The notes under the pieces were generated by a model. That model was not told the DNA's origin and searched no databases. It saw only the letters and a list, made by a program, of their open reading frames with translations. This document shows, piece after piece, positions 1-8,092 of a stretch of 64,000 nucleotides of DNA; position 1 is the stretch's first letter, and each line of letters starts with the position of its first letter. The position numbers and the translations under genes were made by a program. This stretch comes from Deltaproteobacteria bacterium (GTDB lineage Bacteria > Myxococcota_A > Polyangia > Polyangiales > Ga0077539): contig JAUXYJ010000105.1 in assembly GCA_030694465.1 (NCBI GenBank), positions 62,001 through 126,000 of the forward strand, given 5' to 3'.

Positions 1-62
1 TCGTCACGGTAGGCCATAGGCAGACTTCAAACGGGCTCTCGCTCGGATGGGTCTAATTATTT

Positions 63-2126
63 CTACGAGCGGGCGAGAGCGTCTGCCACGTGCCGGGCGA
101 TCTTCATCGCGGCCGTGTAGATCGTGAGCTGCGGTGGACCGCCAATGCTCGTTGGAAACACCCCGCCATCGGCGACGTACAACCCGCGCACCTGGTGGTG
201 CTGCCCGTGAGGATCCACCACGGATTTGCGCGGATCGGCCCCTGCGCGCATCGCGGACATCGGGTGAACTGCCGTGAGCGGCAGCGCGTGAGGTACGAGC
301 ATACCTTCACGGATGGCAGACAATTGCCTAGCAGATCGCACACGCATCGGGCGCGCGAAGGGCAACACGACCTCGCTCGCGCCTGCGGCTAGCAAGATTT
401 CGCCGCACGCGCGCAGCCCCTTGGCGAGCTGAATACGGTCCGCGAGCGAGAGCTCATAGTCAATCATGAGGCGGCCGTGTTCGATCGAGACTCTGCCCTC
501 GGACTCGTCGTGGACCATGGCGGTGAGCACGCCGAGGTTAGGGTATTTGCGCATCGCGTCGACCCACGCGGGGCCCGATCCGGGGAGCATCGACGCGGTC
601 CCACCGGGGTGCGCAAACGCGGGGACAATCCATACACGCCGCTCGCTGCCTTCTTCAAAGGTCAGGTGCTCCATGCACTCGATGGACTGCGGAATTCCAC
701 GCCAACCAGCGACCTCACGATCTGCGAAGATCCCCGCGACGACGCTCGCCGGGTGAATGTGGAGGCCCCGCCCAATGCGCGCAAAGGGGTCTCTCACGTT
801 CGAGCGAAGCGCGAGCGCTGCGCTGCCAATCGCGCTCGAAGCGAGGACGACCGCGCGTGCAGTGACCACAACCGGCCGCCCGTTGCGAAGATCGGTCGCA
901 AAGACTCCTCGCGCGTGACCCTCTCGGATCGCGATGCGATCGACGCGGGTGTTCGCGCGGATGATCGCGCCGGCGCGCTGCGCTTCGGGCAAGAGCACCT
1001 TGCGTCCGTTGTTTTTGCCGTCGTATGCACAACCGAGCTCACAAAAGCCCGAGCGAGTACAGCCATCGCGATTGTGCGAAAGACCTGCGTTGTGCCAGCC
1101 CAATGCGTCTGTGCCGCGCTTAAGGAGCGCGTTGTTTTCGGTGACGTCTGCCGCGGCGATTTCGGTGATGTGCAGGTCCCGTTCGACCTCGCGATAGTAC
1201 GGATCAAGCTCGCGCGCAGAGAACCCGGTGAGACCACGCTCGGCCCAGCGATCGAGCAGCACGCTGGGCGCGCGTTTGCAGAGGTTCTGGTTGTGGATGG
1301 TGCTACCGCCGAGCCCACGTCCCTGCAAAATCGCGATGGATCGGTCGCGGTTCGCGCGTCCAGCGCGGTCTTGGTACAGGGCAGGGAGCATCTCGTCTTC
1401 GCGCTGTGTGAAGAACTCGGGCGGGTGATCGGGGCCCTCTTCGAGCAAGAGCACGGTGGCTCCTCGGCGTGCGATTTCGCGGGCCGCCATGCATCCACCG
1501 GCGCCCGCGCCCACGATCACGACGTCGACGTCGTAGCGCTCGCGAGCGTCTTGGGCGATGGGCGCACCGCGGACTGGAGCCTGTCGGTTTGGGCCCGCTG
1601 GGGGGACGCGTGGGCCTTCGTAGCCGATGGCGGCCCACGTGCGTTCGTCGCGAAAAAAGCCCAGCGCGCTGATTTGTTTGAGCGCCGCGAAGCCCGACCG
1701 AAGCAGCCCACTCGGAGCGGTCTCCATGAGCGCGAGCACACGGTCTTGGGCTGCTGGCGGTGCGCTCGTGAACGGGAGAGAGCTGCCGGCCATGGGCGGA
1801 AGCGCGTGCTGGATCACCGCGAGCAAGAGCTTAATGTCCTGCAAATCACGTGACGGAAGATCGCGAAAAAAGCCCTCCGCGAACTGTGCGACGCCCACCT
1901 CGGTCGCGGTCGGAAACCCGGCCTGAGCGCTCCGACAGAGCCTCGCGACCGCAGCCCGGAGGACCACGAACTCGGTAGGCGTGAGTGCGCGAAGGGACTG
2001 CCGAATCGCAGGGTCAAGCGTCTCTCCGGGGTCTCCGCGGTGTCGCAACGCGAGCGCCGCGAGCGCGGCCAAGGGTGGCCCAACAAGGGAGAGCGCGATG
2101 GATTGTCGACGAGATAACCGGGACAC
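63..2126 (-). CDS. GMC-family FAD-dependent oxidoreductase with fused N-terminal gluconate-dehydrogenase-subunit-3-like region
   Basis: Predicted flavin-dependent alcohol/sugar/sterol oxidoreductase of about 687 residues. Residues roughly 40-175 are helical and resemble gluconate 2-dehydrogenase subunit 3. A Rossmann motif VGAGAGG follows near residue 205, and the C-terminal part (VHPMSAMR, then LYVADGGVFPTS) is the GMC_oxred_C signature. The middle carries a Cys cluster (CTRSGFCELGC) as in long-chain alcohol oxidases. The usual C-terminal GVNPQLT is GGPPQLT here, so the usual Asn is absent. The start is uncertain: a GTG at 2126 leaves room for a divergent promoter, while an in-frame TTG at 2174 would nearly touch the divergent neighbour. 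The N-terminus (SRRQSIALS plus a hydrophobic stretch) could be a Tat-type or membrane signal. Substrate unknown. Confidence 0.85.
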   Translation of the reverse strand: MSRLSRRQSIALSLVGPPLAALAALALRHRGDPGETLDPAIRQSLRALTPTEFVVLRAAVARLCRSAQAGFPTATEVGVAQFAEGFFRDLPSRDLQDIKLLLAVIQHALPPMAGSSLPFTSAPPAAQDRVLALMETAPSGLLRSGFAALKQISALGFFRDERTWAAIGYEGPRVPPAGPNRQAPVRGAPIAQDARERYDVDVVIVGAGAGGCMAAREIARRGATVLLLEEGPDHPPEFFTQREDEMLPALYQDRAGRANRDRSIAILQGRGLGGSTIHNQNLCKRAPSVLLDRWAERGLTGFSARELDPYYREVERDLHITEIAAADVTENNALLKRGTDALGWHNAGLSHNRDGCTRSGFCELGCAYDGKNNGRKVLLPEAQRAGAIIRANTRVDRIAIREGHARGVFATDLRNGRPVVVTARAVVLASSAIGSAALALRSNVRDPFARIGRGLHIHPASVVAGIFADREVAGWRGIPQSIECMEHLTFEEGSERRVWIVPAFAHPGGTASMLPGSGPAWVDAMRKYPNLGVLTAMVHDESEGRVSIEHGRLMIDYELSLADRIQLAKGLRACGEILLAAGASEVVLPFARPMRVRSARQLSAIREGMLVPHALPLTAVHPMSAMRAGADPRKSVVDPHGQHHQVRGLYVADGGVFPTSIGGPPQLTIYTAAMKIARHVADALARS

Positions 2127-2196
2127 GATGCTTCTTGAGGCATGCAGCAAAGCACGACCCGCGTGTTGCAACAATCGCGATATGGTTGCGCACGAG

Positions 2197-4248
2197 ATGC
2201 GAACGGCGTGGGTTGCAGTGGTCCTGTCGATGGGACTTTGGTCAGCGAATATCCAGGCTCAAGCCACCGCGTTGACCGTGCGATGGGCCACCGGAGAGCG
2301 CAACCCGCGGCAGGCGATTGTCTCGACGAACCTCGATGACGACGACGAGGACGGCGTACCCGACGCGAGCGGACAGCCCGTGGCAAGTGCGCTGGTCGAC
2401 GATGACCAGGTGACCGTCGTGATTGAGCTGGACGTGCGCGCGCCCCTGCGAGTCGAGACGCAGGGCGGGATGCGCGTGATGGACGTGGCCGGGAGCGCTT
2501 CTAATCGTGCCGAGTTCGGGCCGTCTTTGCGCCATCATGTTCGGCTGATGGGTGTGATCCCGTCGCTGCGGCTCGACGATTCGCGCGTCACGTTTGTGTC
2601 GGGTTCGCAGTCGGCGGTGGTGGACATGACGGTGGTCAGCGTGGCGATGCTCAACGGGGCAAACGCGCCGATGTGGGCTCACCGGGACGCGCTTGGGCTT
2701 GCGCAGCGAGTGACCAATGACAGGACTTTTCCCAGAGCCAATGTGTTCGGAGTGCAGTCCGATGATCTCCGAGATGTGCGCGTAGAGCTCTGGGATCCTG
2801 GCGCGGATGTGGCACCCACGGTGCGTCTGGAGTCCATCGTTCGTCACGCGGCGCCTCCGTGGACTTCGGGGGCGCGGCGTGGGCTGCTTACGACCCTCTC
2901 GATGGTTCGACCTGCCAGTCAGCTGCCTTTTCGCACGAGCTTTGTGCGGCTCGTGGGCGACCAGACGGACCTCCACGCGCCGGGTGTTGAGGGCAGGACG
3001 TTGCTTGTTGGGCTCCGAGATCGCGTCCGTGCGGTCTATCGGCGGGCGGGCGTCGCCGGAGTCGCGAGCACGGATTTGTCTGTGTTTCGACCGGGAAACG
3101 AAGATGGCCTGGCTGCGGCGCGGCGGGCTCGCTGGAGGCTGTTTGTGCTGCGAGGCACCGTCGGTGGGCGCCCAGTGGTGGGCGGACACGACAACGTCGC
3201 CGTGAGTATTTTGCGCGAGCAGGTCCGGATCTCCAACGAGATCTACCTCCAGTGTGGGATCTCGTTTGGGGTGGCTGGGCATGAGCCTGTGCAGATCGTG
3301 GATCCTCCCAGGCGGACGCTGTTGGCGGTGGGCGAGGACGACGGGCTCAGCGCGCTTGGCGGGACGATTCGCCTGCGCGTGGGCGGGAGGTCTATCGCGC
3401 CCGTAGTCTCGCGCGCGGGGTGGACGCCGCTAGAGACCGCTGAGGCGATCGGACGTGCGATTCGTGCGACGGGAATGCAGGTTCGGGTGACGGCCAACCG
3501 ACGCACGGACTATGGCGCGAACCCTAGCGCGGACGTGCAAGTGCGTGATGCACGAGGCGTCTGGCTGACTTTTGAGCGCGACGGTGACAGCGCACTGACG
3601 ACGGATGTGCGACAGACCGTGACCCTCGGCGAGGTGGATCTTCGCGATGGTCTCGATGAGTTTCAAAACATGAACTCGGCGTGCGGAACGCTTGAAGAGC
3701 GCACGCTCATGAAGACGCTGATGGACGATGACCCGAGCACCATTGAGCTCGTCGTTGTCAATCGATTCGCACGTGGAACGCGCATCGGCGAGGCCTTTGT
3801 GAGTGGGGACGGCGGCGCGCTTATGAACGGGTTGTTCTTAGACCGCACGGGGATCGCTGCACAGCGTGAGGCGTGGACGCAATCGCACGAGGTCGGGCAC
3901 ATCTTGCTGGATCAACCGTGGCACCCAGACAATTTGGGCCCTGATCGACCGTGGCTCTTGATGGACTCGGACGCGAGCCTCGCGACGGTCACGGGTCCCA
4001 AGCGGTTGTTGCCCGAGGATTGCGCGCGGATTCGCGACGAGAGCGGTGTGCAGAGCGGCGTGCCGATCTTGTCGCGCTTCGACGAGGTCCATGTCTCTCC
4101 GAGAGCGCGCGAGTTCGAGACGTATCCTGGCAGCGTGGTGATGTATCCGAGGGGCGCTGTGAGTGAGCCACCGGCGGCCGCGTCCGAGTCGTCGCGTGCT
4201 GAATCGGCTCACACGATCGACGCGCAGTCCGTGGGAATTCGCTGGTAA
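2197..4248 (+). CDS. Secreted protein with HEVGH zinc-metallopeptidase-like motif
   Basis: Exported protein of about 683 residues with a Sec signal (MRTAWVAVVLSMGLWS, AQA cleavage). An acidic DDDDEDGVPD segment lies near the mature N-terminus and resembles a Ca-binding loop. Near residue 564 the motif HEVGHILLDQPWH gives a metal-binding HExxH followed by a third His eight residues later; in classical metzincins the third His is six residues after the HExxH, so the family is unclear. The remainder is beta-rich and I do not recognise it. ATG 2197 is chosen because it starts the signal peptide; ATG 2182 is an alternative. It is divergent from the GMC oxidoreductase. Protease activity is inferred from the motif alone. 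Confidence 0.7.
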   Translation: MRTAWVAVVLSMGLWSANIQAQATALTVRWATGERNPRQAIVSTNLDDDDEDGVPDASGQPVASALVDDDQVTVVIELDVRAPLRVETQGGMRVMDVAGSASNRAEFGPSLRHHVRLMGVIPSLRLDDSRVTFVSGSQSAVVDMTVVSVAMLNGANAPMWAHRDALGLAQRVTNDRTFPRANVFGVQSDDLRDVRVELWDPGADVAPTVRLESIVRHAAPPWTSGARRGLLTTLSMVRPASQLPFRTSFVRLVGDQTDLHAPGVEGRTLLVGLRDRVRAVYRRAGVAGVASTDLSVFRPGNEDGLAAARRARWRLFVLRGTVGGRPVVGGHDNVAVSILREQVRISNEIYLQCGISFGVAGHEPVQIVDPPRRTLLAVGEDDGLSALGGTIRLRVGGRSIAPVVSRAGWTPLETAEAIGRAIRATGMQVRVTANRRTDYGANPSADVQVRDARGVWLTFERDGDSALTTDVRQTVTLGEVDLRDGLDEFQNMNSACGTLEERTLMKTLMDDDPSTIELVVVNRFARGTRIGEAFVSGDGGALMNGLFLDRTGIAAQREAWTQSHEVGHILLDQPWHPDNLGPDRPWLLMDSDASLATVTGPKRLLPEDCARIRDESGVQSGVPILSRFDEVHVSPRAREFETYPGSVVMYPRGAVSEPPAAASESSRAESAHTIDAQSVGIRW

Positions 4249-4257
4249 AACAGAATC

Positions 4258-4500
4258 TCAGGTCCCGCTGGCGGGGATCACGGTCGCCCCGGGCTGCAAG
4301 ATCTTCGAGCCACAGTTGGCGGCTGCTCCACGCATCCACGCGCCGATGACAAGCGCCGCGAAAGCGCCAAGGATCAACGCGCTGACGAGGCGAAAGACAA
4401 ACCGTGAATCTCGACCCACGGGCTCGAGGTCGAGGTCTGCGGCGGGCTCGCGCTGGGCGTCGTGATCAGGGGCTTTGGGAGGCAGAGAGTCTGTGGGCAT
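4258..4500 (-). CDS. Small single-pass membrane protein, unknown function
   Basis: An 80-residue protein. An acidic, Pro-rich N-terminal half (MPTDSLPPKAPD...) is followed by one clear transmembrane helix around residues 36-58 (RLVSALILGAFAALVIGAW) and a short tail with one Cys. It lies convergent to the metallopeptidase-like gene and divergent from the response regulator gene. The reading frame stays open upstream, but the added sequence looks non-coding, so the ATG at 4500 is preferred. I do not recognise the family. Confidence 0.5.
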   Translation of the reverse strand: MPTDSLPPKAPDHDAQREPAADLDLEPVGRDSRFVFRLVSALILGAFAALVIGAWMRGAAANCGSKILQPGATVIPASGT

Positions 4501-4616
4501 GGGGGCGTGCGTGCCGTGGTGAGTGGATGCGAATTTGGCGGCGAAATAACAGGCGATCGTCGCGATCGCGGGGCACTGTGCTACGACGTCTGGCGACAAG
4601 GAGCCAAGCGTCCGAG

Positions 4617-6026
4617 ATGGCTGAGAGCAAGGGTAAAGTACTAATCGTTGACGACGAGTCGAATGCGAGGGGCGCATTGACCGAGATTCTTCGTGAAGAG
4701 GGGTATGAGACAGAGAGCGCGGCAGATGGCTTCAAAGCTCTGGGAAAGCTTGGCACATTTGCGCCAGATTTGATCCTCACGGATCTCAAGATGCCAGGGC
4801 TGGATGGCATTGGGCTCCTTGACGAGGTGCGCACGGCGTCGCCAACGAGCGTCGTCGTGGTCATGACGGCGTTCGCGACGATCGACAGCGCGGTCGATGC
4901 GATTAAGAAAGGTGCAGAGAATTACCTCACCAAACCGCTTGATCCAAGCTCTCTGTTGGCCGTGGTTGAGCGCGCGATGGAGAAGGCTCGGTTGCGTGCC
5001 GAGACCGCGCTGTTGCGTGCGCGGCTTCAGGAGCGCAACGCGTTTGGGCACATCGTGGGCGAGCACAGCGCGATGCAAGAGCTGCTGCGTACGGTCGAGC
5101 AGGTGGCGCCCTCTCGTTCGAGCGTGTTGGTCGTCGGCGAGTCAGGGACGGGCAAAGAGCTCATCGCGAGCGCGCTGCACCGGCACTCGACGCGGGCGGC
5201 GGGGCCGTTCGTGCGATTGCACTGCGCTTCGCTTGCAGAGGGGCTGCTTGAGAGCGAGCTCTTTGGTCACGAGCGAGGCGCGTTTACGGGCGCAGTTGGC
5301 CGCCGCGAGGGGCGGTTCAAGCAGGCAGACGGTGGGACCCTGTTGCTTGACGAAGTGAGCGAAATTCCTGCCTCGACGCAGGTAAAGCTGCTCCGAGTTC
5401 TGCAAGAGCGCGAGTTCGAGCGGGTGGGCGGCAACGAGACGGTCCACGTGGATGTGCGGATCATCGCGGCGTCCAACGTGGATCTCCGAGAGCGCGTGCG
5501 CCGAGGGACTTTTCGCGAAGATTTGTTCTATCGGCTCAACGTGATCACGCTTGAGGTCCCGCCTTTGCGTGCACGTCGGTCGGACATTGGGCCCTTGGCG
5601 CACTTCTTTTTGCGTCGCTACGCGTCCGAAAACGGCAAGCGCCTTGAGGGATTTACCGATCAAGTGATGGGCGAAATGCTGTCGTACTTGTGGCCAGGCA
5701 ACGTGCGAGAGCTTGAGCACGCGGTAGAGCGCGCGGTGGTGCTCGCCAAAGGACCGATGATCGGTCTTGAGCATTTGGCGAGCAATATTCGCGGCGGCCA
5801 CAAGGCACTTGAGCCCATCGGAAGCGCGGGTCTCAAGGTGCAAATCCCCGGAATGAGCATCACCGATCTTGAGCGAGTCGCGATCCTAGAGACGCTCAAA
5901 TCAGTAGGCGGCAGTACCTCGAAGGCAGCGAAGATCCTGGGGATTTCTCCACGCAAGATTCAGTACAAGCTGCACGAGTACGGCGCTCCCGCGGGCACTG
6001 TGAACTACGCAAGCGACGAGGACTGA
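4617..6026 (+). CDS. Sigma-54-dependent response regulator, NtrC family
   Basis: Transcriptional activator of 469 residues. The receiver domain (about 6-120) has the acidic pair D12-D13, phospho-acceptor D56 (LILTDLKMPG) and the conserved Lys in LTKPLD. The AAA+ domain has Walker A GESGTGKE at 174-181, the sigma-54-contacting GAFTGA loop at 221-226 and Walker B LLLDEVSE. The C-terminal Fis-type helix-turn-helix includes GSTSKAAKILGISPRKIQYKL. ATG 4617 is chosen because it begins the receiver domain; AAGGAG at 4598-4603 lies 13 nt upstream. No histidine kinase is adjacent, so the partner is unknown. Family assignment is firm; the regulon is not visible. Confidence 0.95.
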   Translation: MAESKGKVLIVDDESNARGALTEILREEGYETESAADGFKALGKLGTFAPDLILTDLKMPGLDGIGLLDEVRTASPTSVVVVMTAFATIDSAVDAIKKGAENYLTKPLDPSSLLAVVERAMEKARLRAETALLRARLQERNAFGHIVGEHSAMQELLRTVEQVAPSRSSVLVVGESGTGKELIASALHRHSTRAAGPFVRLHCASLAEGLLESELFGHERGAFTGAVGRREGRFKQADGGTLLLDEVSEIPASTQVKLLRVLQEREFERVGGNETVHVDVRIIAASNVDLRERVRRGTFREDLFYRLNVITLEVPPLRARRSDIGPLAHFFLRRYASENGKRLEGFTDQVMGEMLSYLWPGNVRELEHAVERAVVLAKGPMIGLEHLASNIRGGHKALEPIGSAGLKVQIPGMSITDLERVAILETLKSVGGSTSKAAKILGISPRKIQYKLHEYGAPAGTVNYASDED

Positions 6027-6057
6027 GATCTCGCGAGGTGAGCGTTGGCGAGGTCGC

Positions 6058-6477
6058 CTACGTGGACTCAGGTCCGAGGACAAGCACGGGGACCTTGGCC
6101 GAGCGAACCAGCGCCGCGGCGACGGACCCGAGCAACACGCGGCCGATGCCGCTGCGCGCGTTGCTGCCGATCGCGATCAGGTCGCCGTCCCAACGTGATG
6201 CGAAGGTTGCAAGCTCATTGGCTGGGTCTCCGTCGACAACGCCCCAGTCGATCGAGGCCTTGCTGTCGAGCGTGGCGATGACCTCCTTGAGCTTGCCTTC
6301 GATCCCCGCGCGGAGGTTGTCTTTGGAGAGCCCGAGCGAGCCGTACTCGGCGCCAGGCGTGATCACATGGACGAGCGTGACCTGCGCGGCGAGACCCGCT
6401 GCGAGCTTGGCCGCTGCACGCGCTGCGTGGAGGCTAAGTTCGCTAAAATCCATGGCGACAATGATTTTCTTGAACAC
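6058..6477 (-). CDS. Universal stress protein, UspA family
   Basis: A single-domain Usp of 139 residues, the usual family length. It starts with the beta-strand KKIIVAMDFSE and ends with the nucleotide-binding motif GSNARSGIGRVLLGS followed by VPVLVLG, which matches the G-2x-G-9x-G(S/T) pattern of ATP-binding Usp proteins. It is convergent to the NtrC-like regulator and divergent from a second Usp gene, with about 120 bp between the two starts. A cytoplasmic stress role is inferred from the family. Confidence 0.93.
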   Translation of the reverse strand: MFKKIIVAMDFSELSLHAARAAAKLAAGLAAQVTLVHVITPGAEYGSLGLSKDNLRAGIEGKLKEVIATLDSKASIDWGVVDGDPANELATFASRWDGDLIAIGSNARSGIGRVLLGSVAAALVRSAKVPVLVLGPEST

Positions 6478-6596
6478 AGGGTGACTTCCTTCGCGTGGAG
6501 AATGCCATGAGCCGGCCCAAGATGTGAGCGGTCATGCGTGCGAGCCCAACGATCGCGCGTCACGTTGGTGTCGGGTGCGGTACACTCCCGGGTCTC

Positions 6597-7043
6597 ATGG
6601 GTCCAGTCGTATTTGCCACTTGTTTGTCCAAGGTCTCTGAGCCCGCTGCCTCGGTCGCTCGCAGTGTCGCTGCGGCCACTGGCGCCGCGCTGCACGTCTT
6701 GCACGCGATCCCGCCGACAGCGGGATTCACGGGCGACGCGGCCATGGTGGCTCGAGAGGCTTCTCGAGCGCGTCAAGAGTCCGAATTGCAGGGCGCGGTC
6801 GAAGCATTTTGCCTGCGAACGAACCTCGGACTCAACAACACGCGTCGGATTTTATCCGGTGAAATCGCAGTCGAAATCGCTGTTTACGCGAACACCGTGA
6901 ACGCGAGCTTGCTCATCGTGGGCACGACCGCACCGACGGGTCTATCCGCCGTGTTGCTCGGCAGCGTGGCCGACGAAATCATGCGGCGCGCGACCGTCCC
7001 TGTGCTGATCGTGCGGCACGACGTCGCATTGCCACGAGGGTGA
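6597..7043 (+). CDS. Universal stress protein, UspA family (second copy)
   Basis: A 148-residue Usp-domain protein: first strand GPVVFATCLSKVSE, terminal loop GTTAPTGLSAVLLGS and last strand VPVLIV. The ATG at 6597 begins the Usp fold directly; an upstream in-frame ATG at 6534 would add residues that match nothing in the family. It is transcribed divergently from the Usp at 6058-6477, and the two are clearly diverged paralogs rather than a recent duplication. The ATP-binding glycines are mostly kept. Confidence 0.9.
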   Translation: MGPVVFATCLSKVSEPAASVARSVAAATGAALHVLHAIPPTAGFTGDAAMVAREASRARQESELQGAVEAFCLRTNLGLNNTRRILSGEIAVEIAVYANTVNASLLIVGTTAPTGLSAVLLGSVADEIMRRATVPVLIVRHDVALPRG

Positions 7044-7078
7044 GAGCTGACCCAGCCGTTTTGTGGCCCACGGCGGAG

Positions 7079-7393
7079 CTATTCGTCTTGCTTTGAGCTG
7101 TCGTCAGACTGCGAAGGGGCTGCTTTTTTGGCCAGCGCTTCGAGTCTCTGAGCGAGCCGCTCGGCGAGCGTCGCCACCTGCTTGCCTACCTCGACGGCGA
7201 CCTGTTCTCCGCCACGGTTGAGCCGGTCGATGGCCTCATTGACGCTGGAGGCTGCCTTGTTGGCCGCGGGCTCTGCGGACTGCGCCGCTTTGCGAGCGGC
7301 CTTGAGCAAATGGTCAAAGCTGGCCTTGAGCTCGTCCGTGGCGGTGGCGTCGGGTGACTTTGAGGGGTCTTGAGGGTCGTCGTTCATGGCCAT
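7079..7393 (-). CDS. Small Ala/Glu-rich coiled-coil protein
   Basis: A 104-residue soluble protein, highly charged at both ends, with a long Ala-rich amphipathic helix in the middle (residues about 25-90; for example VGKQVATLAERLAQRLEALA). It loosely resembles phasins or histone-like helical proteins, but no family motif is seen. It lies 63 nt downstream of the FAA-hydrolase gene on the same strand and could end that operon. The start may be Met1 (7393) or Met3 (7387). Confidence 0.6.
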   Translation of the reverse strand: MAMNDDPQDPSKSPDATATDELKASFDHLLKAARKAAQSAEPAANKAASSVNEAIDRLNRGGEQVAVEVGKQVATLAERLAQRLEALAKKAAPSQSDDSSKQDE

Positions 7394-7456
7394 TGCGCGT
7401 GAGTGTGAGCCTGAGCCGTGAGGTGTGCAACGTCGCTTCGAGAGCGGCGATGGCGG

Positions 7457-8092
7457 TCAGTCGTGGTCGCTTACGACCGAGTTGCTTAGCGAGCCAACGC
7501 CGTCAATGCTCACCACGACGAGGTCTCCGGCGAATAGCGGTCCCACGCCCTCGGGAGTGCCTGTCAGCACCACATCGCCAGGCTCGAGGGTCATCACGTC
7601 GGACACAAACGCGATGAGCACGTCGATGGAGAAGACCATGTCACCGAGCGTGCCGTACTGACGTCGCTCGCCGTTGACCATGACGCTAATTCGCGCGTCG
7701 AGCGAGGGGCGCTCGGTGACCATGTGGCTTGAGAGTGGGCAAAAGGTATCGAAGCCTTTTCCTCTGGTAAATTGCACGTCTTTTCGCTGGAGATCGCGCG
7801 CGGTCACGTCGTTTGCACACGCGTATCCCGCGATCGCCGCGGGCACATCGGAGGGCGCGCAGCGACGGATGCGTTTGGCGATGATCACGGCGAGCTCTCC
7901 CTCGTGCTCAACGCGAGCGCTCTCATGTGGGAGCACAATGAGCTCGCCTTCGCGGATGACGCTGCTTGGCGGCTTGAGAAAGAGCAGGGGTTCAGAAGGG
8001 ACCTCGTGGCCGAGCTCTCTCGCGTGCGCGCGATAATTGCGACCGACGCACACGATCTTGCTGGGTGAACCAAACGCGATGCTTGCGCTCAA
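7457..8092 (-). CDS. Fumarylacetoacetate hydrolase-family protein
   Basis: A 211-residue FAH-fold enzyme, the size of the short acylpyruvase/5-carboxymethyl-2-hydroxymuconate isomerase-like members. Family motifs are present: KIVCVGRNYRAHARELG at the start, EHEGELAVII with metal-binding acidic residues, and a NDVTARDLQ segment followed by KGFDTFCPLS. The C-terminal GDVVLTGTPEGVGP is diagnostic. Translation likely begins at a TTG that overlaps the stop codon of the upstream propeller/HEAT gene (TTGA, 8089-8092). The likely reaction is hydrolysis or decarboxylation of a diketo acid; the substrate cannot be told from sequence. Confidence 0.92.
   Translation of the reverse strand: MSASIAFGSPSKIVCVGRNYRAHARELGHEVPSEPLLFLKPPSSVIREGELIVLPHESARVEHEGELAVIIAKRIRRCAPSDVPAAIAGYACANDVTARDLQRKDVQFTRGKGFDTFCPLSSHMVTERPSLDARISVMVNGERRQYGTLGDMVFSIDVLIAFVSDVMTLEPGDVVLTGTPEGVGPLFAGDLVVVSIDGVGSLSNSVVSDHD

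Noticed and set aside
477..1853. 458-residue open frame on the plus strand, opposite the GMC gene
   Set aside because: Its composition is that of an antisense shadow of a GC-rich gene; the GMC motifs lie on the other strand.
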